From assembly GCA_022824945.1 (NCBI GenBank), contig JAJDYX010000027.1:62001-126000 (forward strand): DNA of 64,000 nucleotides, read 5' to 3'. The notes under the pieces were generated by a model. That model made no database searches. It was given only the letters and a program-made list of their open reading frames with translations, and was not told where the DNA came from. The position numbers and the translations under genes were made by a program. This DNA is from Candidatus Latescibacterota bacterium. GTDB lineage: Bacteria > Latescibacterota > UBA2968. Each line of letters opens with the position of its first letter. Positions within the stretch are counted from its first letter, which is position 1. Of the stretch, positions 7,677-16,203 are shown piece by piece.

Positions 7677-8408
7677 TTATCCCGCGATGATCATATAGCT
7701 CAACCATTCGCTGTGGGGATTCTCGATGTGATAGGATGTACCGGAGGGTATGTGGACCACATCGCCTTCTGTAATGTGCTGTTCACCGTCGGATGTGACG
7801 AGGATGCCCCGGTTTTCGAGAATCCAGAAGCCGAGTTCAATGTCGTCATAACATCGCTCACTACTTTGCTGACCGGGTTGTACGGCTTCGCGGTCGATGA
7901 AGGCGATGGATTTTAAGCATCCCGTGTTTTCTTCGCCAACAGGGCCGAGCTGATGCCAGCGAATCGCGCCTGCGCCATCGCTTACGGGTAAAACGTCTTC
8001 CCAGTTGCGAATCACACATTCACCTCCGGGATCGGTGTCGATATTTTTGCTGAGTACGAGATGCTCGAGCCATTCGTCATTCATGTCGTTGAACATCTGA
8101 TGGTAAATATCCGCGGGCAAATATACGGCATCACCGGGACGCACGGTAAAACGGTCGTCTCCAATGAGGACTTCGCCACTGCCGCTGAGGATATAATACG
8201 CTTGTTCGGTTTTGGGGTGTTTGTGGTGGTCGGAGGTTTTGCGCCCTTGAAGTCCGTGTTTGACAATGCCCTGCATGTTGTGTAACTGAGGCGAGTCGTC
8301 TTCTTCGTGTTTGGGTGTCGCATTTCTCTGCCTTAATCCCGGCCAGCGAATCGCACTCAGGTGCGCTACTTCGGGTTGTTGGTCTCGCCAGTTTTTGATG
8401 AATGCCAT
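7677..8408 (-). CDS. Double-cupin protein
   Basis: The 243-residue product has two cupin barrels. The first (about 55-115) has a metal-site pattern H-x-H-x4-E (HHKHPKTEQAYYILSGSGEV) and a later His (YLPADIYHQ), so it probably binds Mn, Fe or Zn. The second (about 165-240) keeps the barrel pattern (GDVVHIPSGTSYHIEN) but lacks the HxH pair. The start ATG at 8408 has an AGAGGC ribosome site. Such cupins act as dioxygenases, isomerases or sugar-acid binding proteins; the substrate cannot be read from sequence. It stands alone between a terminator and a divergent PLP enzyme. Confidence 0.8.
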   Translation of the reverse strand: MAFIKNWRDQQPEVAHLSAIRWPGLRQRNATPKHEEDDSPQLHNMQGIVKHGLQGRKTSDHHKHPKTEQAYYILSGSGEVLIGDDRFTVRPGDAVYLPADIYHQMFNDMNDEWLEHLVLSKNIDTDPGGECVIRNWEDVLPVSDGAGAIRWHQLGPVGEENTGCLKSIAFIDREAVQPGQQSSERCYDDIELGFWILENRGILVTSDGEQHITEGDVVHIPSGTSYHIENPHSEWLSYMIIAG

Positions 8409-8522
8409 GTTTGCCTCTTGTAAGTGTGGAAGAATTTGCGAATTGTCTAAGTTAATACGATAGTCTTGTGCCGCAATTCAAAAGTAGGTGGGGGACTTTC
8501 GTATATTTATAGGAGATTGGCG

Positions 8523-9989
8523 ATGCAAGATCCCTATTCACTGATTGGCGTGCGTTCATTTATCAATTGCTGTGGTACGCGAACGATTCACGGGGGGACG
8601 CTGATGTTGCCGCAAGTGCGCGAAGCGATGATGGCTGCTTCGCGCTTTTTTGTAAATATGGATGAACTCATGACGGGGACGGGTAAGCGTTTGGCTACGC
8701 TCACAGGAGCAGAGTGGGGGATGGTTGCCTCTGGCGCGGCGGCATGCTTGTGTCACGCAACAGCAGCCTGCGTGACGGGTGGCGATCCCGAGTTGATGTT
8801 TCGGTTGCCCGATACGAGCGGGATGAAGCGCGAGGTCGTCATGCCAAGAGAAAGTCGATTTACCTATGATCACGCCATTCGTACGGTGGGTGTGACAGTT
8901 GTAGAGGTGAATAATCTCAGGGAAATGGATGCGGCGCTCGCCCGGGAACAGGTAGCTATGGTTGCCTTGTTGGGGACCTGGGAAGCGGATATGACGCTCG
9001 AAGCGATTGTTGAGATGGCGCGTCCGAGAGGGGTTCCCATATTGGTCGATGCAGCGTCGGAGCATCTTCAATCTCCTGAACCATATACCAGTCGCGGGGC
9101 GAATTTGGTCGCTTATAGCGGGGGCAAATACCTGCGCGGGCCTCAGCCTACGGGATTGTTATTAGGCGATCGCGACCTCGTCGAGGCCGCCTGGGTACAC
9201 GCTGCTCCGCATCACACGCTTGGACGTGCGATGAAGATCGGCAAAGAGGAGGTTATGGGCATTTTGGCGGCTGTGGAATATCTGCTGGCAGAACGCGATC
9301 CCGGGCGCGAATACGAGGGCTGGGTTGCCGCTATCGAGACGATTGCCCAGCATGTGACGCGTGTATCGGGTGTAGAAACTGAAATTCTCGCGTCTGATCA
9401 ATCGGACGTTCCAAGGTTGGAAATCCGTTGGGATGGAGATCGCATTGGTCTGACCGGTCTTGAATTGCGCGAACAACTTTTGTGCGGTGATCCGCGCATT
9501 ATGCTGGATGATCGCGGGGCAACGAATGCGTCTATCTTTATTTTGCCGTTTTCGCTACAACCTGGGGAAGCAGATATTGTTGGCAGGCATATTCGCGGTG
9601 CCTTATCCCACGCGCCTTTGCCCAAAAAAGAAAACGTGCGAGAACCAGTTGACGTGTCGGGTACCTGGGAAATTGAAATCGCGCTGGTGAGAAAAACAGC
9701 GCGTCATCGCGTAGATATTGAACAAAGTGCCAGCGTTTTAATGGGTACTCACCAGACGCGCTGGCTAAAAAATTCGTTAAACGGCTCAGTAAATGGAGAT
9801 GAAATCGCATTTACGAGCCAGCATCGTTTTGAGGGGACCCATCTGTCTTATCGGTTTGTGGGAAAGGTGTCGGGTGACGAAATGCGCGGCGAAGTGGAAA
9901 TGGGCAGTTCGGGGCAGTCTGCACCCGGGCCGTTAAATCAACGGGAATATGGCACAGCGAGATGGCGGGCTGAGAAGTGTGAAGGATGA
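8523..9989 (+). CDS. SelA/DgaE-type PLP-dependent enzyme with C-terminal beta extension
   Basis: The core (residues about 1-380) belongs to the fold-type I SelA-like family, which includes selenocysteine synthase and D-glucosaminate-6-phosphate ammonia lyase. It has an N-terminal CGTRTIHGGTLM segment, a cofactor-Asp region (PILVDAASE) and the lysine motif YSGGKYLRGPQPTG, whose Lys should bind PLP. It is not true SelA: no selenium genes are nearby and the RNA-binding N-domain is missing. About 95 extra residues (from DVSGTWEIEIAL) form a beta-sheet-like domain of unknown role. ATG 8523 has AGGAGAT upstream. Amino-acid or amino-sugar lyase activity is the best guess. Confidence 0.75.
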   Translation: MQDPYSLIGVRSFINCCGTRTIHGGTLMLPQVREAMMAASRFFVNMDELMTGTGKRLATLTGAEWGMVASGAAACLCHATAACVTGGDPELMFRLPDTSGMKREVVMPRESRFTYDHAIRTVGVTVVEVNNLREMDAALAREQVAMVALLGTWEADMTLEAIVEMARPRGVPILVDAASEHLQSPEPYTSRGANLVAYSGGKYLRGPQPTGLLLGDRDLVEAAWVHAAPHHTLGRAMKIGKEEVMGILAAVEYLLAERDPGREYEGWVAAIETIAQHVTRVSGVETEILASDQSDVPRLEIRWDGDRIGLTGLELREQLLCGDPRIMLDDRGATNASIFILPFSLQPGEADIVGRHIRGALSHAPLPKKENVREPVDVSGTWEIEIALVRKTARHRVDIEQSASVLMGTHQTRWLKNSLNGSVNGDEIAFTSQHRFEGTHLSYRFVGKVSGDEMRGEVEMGSSGQSAPGPLNQREYGTARWRAEKCEG

Positions 9990-10071
9990 AGGGTGAAGGG
10001 TGAGATAAGGCAACCAGCCTTTGGGCGATTGGGCAGGGTTTTCTCACTTCTTACTTCTCACTTCTTACTTT
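9970..10071. repeat. GAAGTGAGAAGTAAG-type low-complexity repeat between convergent genes
   Basis: The left arm (GAGAAGTGTGAAGG..., 9970-10002) and the right arm (TCTCACTTCTTACTTCTCAC..., about 10039-10070) are imperfect complements. The arms supply the last codons and stops of the PLP enzyme (ending AEKCEG) and of the converging oxidoreductase (ending VRSEK). A related fragment occurs at 37630-37652. Confidence 0.55.
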
Positions 10072-11049
10072 TGTAGTTTTTCCAGTTTTTCCCGATTCCA
10101 TTGCCGCAAAGATGAGTGCCATTGTTTTGCGTACATCACGAGCTGATGCTTGTGCGAGTGGGCGATTATTGTGGATAGCAGTGAGAAATTCGAGGTGTAT
10201 GGTGGGTTCGCCAGCGAGATGGACGGTTTCGGGTATGTGCTGTTCTTTGTCGTTGAGCAATAAAGGTCCGCTGGTGCCGTTGAGGTGAATGACGCCTTCG
10301 TCGCCCATTACGGTCCATTCCGTGCCCGCCTGATGGTGAAAGGAGAGGGCGCAGTTGAGGATGGCATTGCTTTCTGTTATCGCGATGAGGGAGACTTCGT
10401 CTTCAATATCGATATCGGGGTGTGGATCGATATTTTGCACGATAGCCGAGACGGATACGGCTTTTTCGTCCATCCACCACAAGAGCACATCGAGCGAGTG
10501 AACGCCAATGCCGGGGAGAATGCCACCCGACAATTTCTGACGCGCAAACCAGCTATTTTCGTCGCCGCCGCGCCCCGATCCAAGTCTGCGGTGGATGACG
10601 TGACGAATTTTTCCCACAGCTTTTTCTTCGAGTAGCCTTTTGACCTGGCGAATCGCTGTTGAAAAACGCTGGCTCTGTCCAGACATGAGCAATTTGCCTT
10701 CGGCTTCTGCTGTCTCGATCATGTCATCGACATCTGCGAGGGTAAGGGCCATGGGTTTTTCGATGAGAGTGTGCAACCCTTTTTCGAGACAGGCAATGGT
10801 GTACTCCCTGTGCAGGAAGTTAGGTACGGCAATGATGGCGGCATCTGCTTCCACGTTTGCAAGCGCGTCGTCGAGGCTGTCAAAGGTAGTTGACACGCCA
10901 TATTGGGTTTTTAGATTATTGCGGGCGTCTTCGGATGGATCGACACCGGCGACAATGATGCCGAGTTCGGACAGAGATTTCAAACTATTGGCATGGCCCA
11001 AAGCCATGCGCCCGCAACCGACGAGCAAAATGCGAATAGGGGGTTTCAT
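10051..11049 (-). CDS. Gfo/Idh/MocA family NAD(P)-dependent oxidoreductase
   Basis: The 332-residue product has an N-terminal Rossmann domain (IRILLVGCGRMALGHANSL) and the family EKP motif (TLIEKPMALT, about residue 97), then the C-terminal sugar-binding beta domain (SGGILPGIGVHSLDVLLWW, with the catalytic His region GVHSLD). Such enzymes oxidise or reduce sugars, inositols or their acids at a hydroxyl carbon. It lies 28 bases after a GNAT gene and in the same minus-strand run as another Gfo/Idh/MocA gene, so a small sugar-processing operon is likely. The substrate is unknown. Its last codons come from a dispersed repeat. Confidence 0.9.
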   Translation of the reverse strand: MKPPIRILLVGCGRMALGHANSLKSLSELGIIVAGVDPSEDARNNLKTQYGVSTTFDSLDDALANVEADAAIIAVPNFLHREYTIACLEKGLHTLIEKPMALTLADVDDMIETAEAEGKLLMSGQSQRFSTAIRQVKRLLEEKAVGKIRHVIHRRLGSGRGGDENSWFARQKLSGGILPGIGVHSLDVLLWWMDEKAVSVSAIVQNIDPHPDIDIEDEVSLIAITESNAILNCALSFHHQAGTEWTVMGDEGVIHLNGTSGPLLLNDKEQHIPETVHLAGEPTIHLEFLTAIHNNRPLAQASARDVRKTMALIFAAMESGKTGKTTKVRSEK

Positions 11050-11077
11050 TGCGTTCTCCGTTTACTGGATGGGTTGA

Positions 11078-11581
11078 TCAGGTGTCTTCGGTTTTTGGAG
11101 TGATGCGAAAGCCCAGGCGTTTGTAGAGGCGCACGGCGGGTTCACGCCAGAGGGCCGTGTTGAGATAGGCGTCGGCATATCCACGGGCAACGAGTTCTTT
11201 GAGGGCGCGGAGTGAGATGGCATAACCGAGGCCATGCCCACGGTATTTGGGATCGGTGCCAACCCAGTGGATGAGGCCAACTGCTTTCCCTCCGTAACGG
11301 GCTTCCCACGCGCTGGCGGTTGCGACCATATAATCACCTTTAAGCGCGACAAAAATGCGCTTGTAATCACAGTACGGTTCACGGGTGAATGTGGCGTGAA
11401 AATTGTCGATGGTCCAGGGTTTGCCGCCTTCTTCGCCAAAAGCCTCATTTTTCATGCGAATCCATTCTTCTTCTTCGCCGGGCTGAAGCGTGCGAATTGT
11501 GAAGTCTTCAGGGGCTTTGTATTCGGGAAGCGAATCGCTGAGAGAGCGGTGCATGCGTATGCTGCTTGTGCGATTATTCAT
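11078..11581 (-). CDS. GNAT family N-acetyltransferase
   Basis: The 167-residue product carries the GNAT core. The acetyl-CoA motif A reads VGTDPKYRGHGLGYAISL (the R-x-x-G-x-G/A pyrophosphate loop), and motif B follows (AYLNTALWREPAVRLYKRLGF). The N-terminal beta strand TIRTLQPGEEEEWIRM is the usual GNAT start. The ATG at 11581 lies three bases past the stop of the upstream oxidoreductase. It may acetylate an amino sugar handled by the flanking oxidoreductases, but the acceptor cannot be inferred with confidence. Confidence 0.85.
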   Translation of the reverse strand: MNNRTSSIRMHRSLSDSLPEYKAPEDFTIRTLQPGEEEEWIRMKNEAFGEEGGKPWTIDNFHATFTREPYCDYKRIFVALKGDYMVATASAWEARYGGKAVGLIHWVGTDPKYRGHGLGYAISLRALKELVARGYADAYLNTALWREPAVRLYKRLGFRITPKTEDT

Positions 11582-11584
11582 AGT

Positions 11585-12595
11585 CTAAAAATCCAGATAG
11601 ACAGTTGCCGGACGATTGTTTTCAATGGATTCGATTATGGCACAGCATACGGCGACGGATCGCGCACCATCTATAGCGTCGATCAGCGGTTTTTCGCCGC
11701 GTTCAATGCAGGTCAAAAAGTGGTCGAGTTCCTCGGGGCACGTATGGTCTTCGGCGCGAATTTCAATTGGGAGTTCAGACCATTCTTCGACGTGGGGCAT
11801 ACCGCCGATGAAGAGTTTGTTGTTGTGAATGGAGCCTCTGGTGCCGTGATAGCTGAAGTTGAGATTATAGGGAATTTCCGCTCCGCAGGAGACCAGGCAT
11901 TTGCCCAGGGCGCCGGATTCAAATTTTAGGTTCGCAATGACTGTATCGAACCAGGGCGCATCGGGAATATTTTTGTTTGTGCCATACGCGCTGACTTCAA
12001 CGATTTCTCCGGCGAGCCACCGCATGAGGTCCAGGGGATGGCAGGCCCCGCCGATAATGGGCAGTTGGCCTTCTTTTTGCGTGTCCATCCACCAGTCGTG
12101 ACCGGGCAGTGGCAGGAAAGGTTTGAGGTCGTGAATGTAGTCGCCTTCCACAAAACAGGCTTCTCCCAGCGTGCCGTTGTGAATGAGGTGGTAAATGGTT
12201 TCAAATATGTTGCTAAATCGCGCGCCGTGACCAACCATGACTTGTCGCCCGGATCGTTTGGCTGCATCGACGATTTTTTGACAGTCTTCAACTGTAACCG
12301 CGAGGGGTTTTTCCACAAAGACGTGCTTGCCCGCGGCGAGCGCGGCGACGGCTTGATCTACGTGTTGTGAGTTGGGCGTGCAGAGATAAATGATGTCGAT
12401 TTCGGAGTCGGATAGGACGCTGTCGTACTCTGTCGATATTTTATCTGCGCGATATGTCACTTGCAGATCTCTTGCGATCTGTTCGCTGCGCGGGGTTGTA
12501 CATATTGTTCGCAAATGTGCATTGGGATGCGCAGAGATAGCTTTGATGTGCTCGCCACCGATATAGCCCGTTCCTATCACAGCAATCGCGTTCAT
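11585..12595 (-). CDS. Gfo/Idh/MocA family NAD(P)-dependent oxidoreductase
   Basis: The start is set at ATG 12595, where an ideal AGGAGG ribosome site stands seven bases upstream. The open frame extends further back but only through low-complexity sequence. The 336-residue product begins with a Rossmann loop (AIAVIGTGYIGGEHIKAI), has the EKP motif (HVFVEKPLAVTVEDC) and the C-domain signature (PIIGGACHPLDLMRWL). It heads a three-gene minus-strand operon with a GNAT and a second family member. It diverges from the sulfatase at 12705, sharing a ~110-base upstream region. This suggests joint use in breakdown of sulfated sugars. Confidence 0.9.
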   Translation of the reverse strand: MNAIAVIGTGYIGGEHIKAISAHPNAHLRTICTTPRSEQIARDLQVTYRADKISTEYDSVLSDSEIDIIYLCTPNSQHVDQAVAALAAGKHVFVEKPLAVTVEDCQKIVDAAKRSGRQVMVGHGARFSNIFETIYHLIHNGTLGEACFVEGDYIHDLKPFLPLPGHDWWMDTQKEGQLPIIGGACHPLDLMRWLAGEIVEVSAYGTNKNIPDAPWFDTVIANLKFESGALGKCLVSCGAEIPYNLNFSYHGTRGSIHNNKLFIGGMPHVEEWSELPIEIRAEDHTCPEELDHFLTCIERGEKPLIDAIDGARSVAVCCAIIESIENNRPATVYLDF

Positions 12596-12704
12596 CGGAG
12601 GACCTCCTGTTATTTGTCCAACAAGGCTCGAAAATTTAAGATTGAAAATGTAAAATTGAAAACTAAAAATCGGGTGGTATGTTAAACTAATGAGAGGTGA
12701 GGAT

Positions 12705-14081
12705 ATGGCAGAAAAAGATCGACCAAATGTATTGTTCATTTCGTTTGATGATTTAAATCACTATGTGGGATTTTTGGATCGCGCACCGAATGCTGTGACC
12801 CCTCATTTTAACCGGCTGGCCGAGCGGTGTACAGTATTTGAACGCGCGTATTGTCAGGCACCGATTTGCAATCCGTCACGGGCGAATTTGATGAGTGGGT
12901 TGCGACCATCCACTACGGGTGTTTATAACAATCGGCAGCCACTCAGATTTTCGGAAGCGGGAAGAAATTGCGTGACATTACCGCAGCACTTTCGGCAAAA
13001 TGGGTATTTCACAACGGGTAGTGGCAAGGTATATCACGGCAAATTTCCCGATCCAATGTCGTGGGATTCTTATGTGCCGAGTTTATTTAATCAGTCGCAT
13101 TCCGGCGCGGGACCCGATCATCATCCCGTAAATGGCATGGCGGGTATGGGCAATCTGGACTGGGGACCTATGGATGTTGCCGATGAAGATATGCAGGATT
13201 ACAAGGCTGTGAGTTATTGTGTTGAGCAATTGGGGACCAGGCATGACAAGCCCTTCTTTTTGACGTGTGGATTTAAGCTGCCGCATCTGATGTGGCATGT
13301 GCCGAGAAAATATGTCGAAGCTTATGATTTGAATGATCTCCATCTGCCCGAGACATTGGCGAATGATCTGGACGATGTTCCCGAGGTCGCGCAGCGATGG
13401 GCGAATCAGAAACCGCATGCGCGTATCGTAGAAGCAGGGCAATGGAAAGAAGCGATTCGGTGTTATCTGGCCTGTATCAGTTTTGTGGATACGCAAATTG
13501 GTCGATTGATAGATGCACTGGATGCAAGTGCTTATGCAGAGGATACTGCTATTGTTTTATGGGCAGATCACGGGTGGCATTTGGGAGAAAAACGCCATTG
13601 GAAAAAGAGCACATTATGGGAAGAAGCGACGCGCGTGCCTTTGCTTATTTCAGCTCCGGGTTATTCACCCGGCACTTGTTCAAAGCCTGTGGGATTGATC
13701 GATATTTACCCCACGCTGATTGCGTTGTGCGGCTTGTCTGATCGCAGTGGATTGGAAGGCCGAAGTCTGGTGCCTTTGATGGAAAATCCCAATCGCAACT
13801 GGCCCTTTCCCGCGATCACTACACACGGACGAGGCAATCATGCCATACGGTCTGATCGATGGCGATATATCCGTTATGCAGATGGATCGGAAGAGCTTTA
13901 CGATCACAGACATGACGAGATGGAATGGGACAATCTGGCGCATAGTCCAGAACAGCGCGAGGTCAAAGAACTTCTGGCACAGTGGTTGCCCGAAAACAAT
14001 GCGCCGGATGCCGAGATTGTCGAATGGCCTGAAGAGAATGAGAGTTATCGGGCGAGGATAGAGGCGATGATGGACGAATAG
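12705..14081 (+). CDS. Sulfatase, FGly type, iduronate-2-sulfatase-like
   Basis: The 458-residue product belongs to the S1 sulfatase family. It has the N-terminal metal pair (VLFISFDDLNHYVG, D15-D16) and the formylglycine signature C55-N-P-S-R followed by ANLMSG. The C-terminal metal and substrate residues are WADHGWHLGEKRHWKKS. The layout and the motif RPSTTGVYNN match the iduronate-2-sulfatase/choline-sulfatase branch. No signal peptide is seen, so it may act in the cytoplasm. ATG 12705 is preceded by GAGGTGAGG; an in-frame ATG at 12690 contains that ribosome site and is less likely. It diverges from the Gfo/Idh/MocA operon. The activating enzyme is not in this window. Confidence 0.9.
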   Translation: MAEKDRPNVLFISFDDLNHYVGFLDRAPNAVTPHFNRLAERCTVFERAYCQAPICNPSRANLMSGLRPSTTGVYNNRQPLRFSEAGRNCVTLPQHFRQNGYFTTGSGKVYHGKFPDPMSWDSYVPSLFNQSHSGAGPDHHPVNGMAGMGNLDWGPMDVADEDMQDYKAVSYCVEQLGTRHDKPFFLTCGFKLPHLMWHVPRKYVEAYDLNDLHLPETLANDLDDVPEVAQRWANQKPHARIVEAGQWKEAIRCYLACISFVDTQIGRLIDALDASAYAEDTAIVLWADHGWHLGEKRHWKKSTLWEEATRVPLLISAPGYSPGTCSKPVGLIDIYPTLIALCGLSDRSGLEGRSLVPLMENPNRNWPFPAITTHGRGNHAIRSDRWRYIRYADGSEELYDHRHDEMEWDNLAHSPEQREVKELLAQWLPENNAPDAEIVEWPEENESYRARIEAMMDE

Positions 14082-14092
14082 ATAAGTGCTAC

Positions 14093-16072
14093 TCACCATC
14101 CATGCACAATATGGCCTGCGTCGGGAAACCAGATGGCATCGACGCCTGTAGAGATGCCAACGCCAAGCAAGTAACCTATCATGAGGCCATACCAGAAGGG
14201 TAGAGATTTGCGGTAGAGCGCGACGCCGCCAAAGCGCATGATGAGTGCTTTGGTCGCCCACACAACAAGTAGGCTAAAACCATAGCGGCGGGTGGGAAAG
14301 GCGATGGCTACGGGATTAAAGGGCCACCATGAAAAACGCGTGCGTATGTAGGTCAAAAAACCGGCTATCGCAAATCCCCAGAGCCACACGCCCAATTTTT
14401 CGATGTCGAAGTAGAGTATTGTCGAGCCTTCTACATAAGGCACCAGGCGCACGAGATGGTTCCAATCGCCCAAATAGAGTGGTCCATTCATTCCGCCGTC
14501 CATGTAGCTGCGATACAGCGAATCGGTGGCGGTTGTGATACAGCCTGTGATATAGGCGATGGGGATGATTGCCCAGACCCAGGGATGTCGCTTGAAGTGG
14601 TTGCCCAGCATGCGAAAGTAGTGGGGGACAGACATAGTGCCCGTAAGACGAATGGGCATGCCGGCAAAGCCATTGCGGTTGATCATCCAAATTGTCGTGA
14701 GTGTGCCGGGCGACATGTTGGCCGTGCCGCCCATCTGCATCCACACATTGCCTCCCTTATCGGCACCCAGACCGCCGGTACCGCCGGGAGATAAAAAGGT
14801 GAATCCGGTTGCTGCGGCGTATTTGGCAACGCCGAATAGCGCGATGAACATCAAGATGAGTTGCACTACAGTTGCCCAGAGTTCCATGCCTGCGGCCAGA
14901 CACCAGCCCGCGAGGAATATGACCGAAGCCGCGAGGCCGAGCCAGGCTGTTCTATAGGTAACCGGTGTTCCATCATCTGCGGCGCGGTTGCTCATCAGCG
15001 CACATTCGAGGGTGTTTTTGAGGTGTTTGCGCGATACCCATAATGACCAGGCCACGAGAAAAACGAGTGCGCCGTGGGATTCGAAGCCGAGTATTTCTGC
15101 TGGTGTTGCTTGTTGTCCCTGTAACCCCACTGTAATGCCAGTCTGGTTCATCAGACCCTCTTTGAGAATGTTGAGGACATTGTAAAACCAGAAACTGAAG
15201 AGTAGGTCGAGCGGACACAAATAGGCCAGACCCATGATCAGGGGTTGCATGCGTAAAAAATATCTCGGATAGTGATATCCGATGTTTATCGCCATTTGTC
15301 CGGCAAGGTCGTAGATGGGAATATGGGGCAGGGTGTGGACAAAATAACCCGCGATATTCCAGCAGATCACAAATACCGAAATGCCAAATCCCACCCAGAA
15401 TAGGGACGCGTGAAAGACGACGGGCAGGCGATAGCCGGGTTCTTCACGCAACATTTCGGTGGGGAAGGTCGCCATAGGAAAGGTGAGACGCTCTTTTTCG
15501 TGCCACTGCTTGAAGAACAAGACGCTGCAAAAAAAACCGGCCATGACCACGGATAAACAAGCGGCGGTCCACCAGAAGAGCGGACGGATCCACGGTTGCC
15601 AGGGAATAGGTGTGTTGGGTTCTAATCCCCCGTAGAGTTGTCCGATGACCACGGGCGATTTTTGCATAAAGAGCCAGTCGGGCAGCAGAGGGGCTATGAC
15701 ATCGCCCACGCGGTTTTCCGGCGATGCGAGATGTACCGGGGCAGAGATGTTGCCCAGGAGATATCCCGCCCAGCCCGTGGTGGGCAGATTGCCCACGAGC
15801 CAGACCATGAAGAAGATGGTCAACATTTCCGTGCGCGACAGGGCGCGTTTTGGCGCGACGAGTTTAAGAATAGCGTTGATACCAACCCAGGCGACAAAGG
15901 GGATCAGGGCCGATACGGGCATGTAGTTTTTGATCATGTTCCACGCAAAATGCGTGATGTAGATCGTCATGAGGGCAATGGTCAAGATACCGAGCATTAC
16001 CGCGCGTACCGTGATCCCTCGATCCTGCACATCGGGATGGGTTTCCCGGGATATGTCTGTTTGTATGGCCAT
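14093..16072 (-). CDS. Polytopic membrane protein, DUF6785-like (OPT-like)
   Basis: The 659-residue product has roughly a dozen or more hydrophobic helices, for example GILTIALMTIYITHFAWNMI near the N-terminus and YGLMIGYLLGVGISTGV near the C-terminus. Conserved-looking segments include KERLTFPMATFPTEML and LSPGGTGGLGADKGGN. This matches my memory of the DUF6785 membrane family, common in Planctomycetes and Poribacteria-like genomes and distantly similar to oligopeptide transporters. The transported compound is unknown. It converges with the sulfatase gene and diverges from the PhyH gene, within a catabolic region. Confidence 0.7.
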   Translation of the reverse strand: MAIQTDISRETHPDVQDRGITVRAVMLGILTIALMTIYITHFAWNMIKNYMPVSALIPFVAWVGINAILKLVAPKRALSRTEMLTIFFMVWLVGNLPTTGWAGYLLGNISAPVHLASPENRVGDVIAPLLPDWLFMQKSPVVIGQLYGGLEPNTPIPWQPWIRPLFWWTAACLSVVMAGFFCSVLFFKQWHEKERLTFPMATFPTEMLREEPGYRLPVVFHASLFWVGFGISVFVICWNIAGYFVHTLPHIPIYDLAGQMAINIGYHYPRYFLRMQPLIMGLAYLCPLDLLFSFWFYNVLNILKEGLMNQTGITVGLQGQQATPAEILGFESHGALVFLVAWSLWVSRKHLKNTLECALMSNRAADDGTPVTYRTAWLGLAASVIFLAGWCLAAGMELWATVVQLILMFIALFGVAKYAAATGFTFLSPGGTGGLGADKGGNVWMQMGGTANMSPGTLTTIWMINRNGFAGMPIRLTGTMSVPHYFRMLGNHFKRHPWVWAIIPIAYITGCITTATDSLYRSYMDGGMNGPLYLGDWNHLVRLVPYVEGSTILYFDIEKLGVWLWGFAIAGFLTYIRTRFSWWPFNPVAIAFPTRRYGFSLLVVWATKALIMRFGGVALYRKSLPFWYGLMIGYLLGVGISTGVDAIWFPDAGHIVHGW

Positions 16073-16203
16073 TTGTAAAAAGAAAGAGGGCTGTTGGGAC
16101 CAGTGAAAAGCGTTTAATGACTGGCAAAATAGGGCGCAGGCAAGATGTTTTCAACTTAAATTTGTGCTATAACTTTTTAGCACATCCAGGAAAGGAGATT
16201 GTG

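Noticed and set aside
8523-9989. True selenocysteine synthase (selA)
   Set aside because: No tRNA-Sec, selB or selD is nearby, and the tRNA-binding N-terminal domain is missing.
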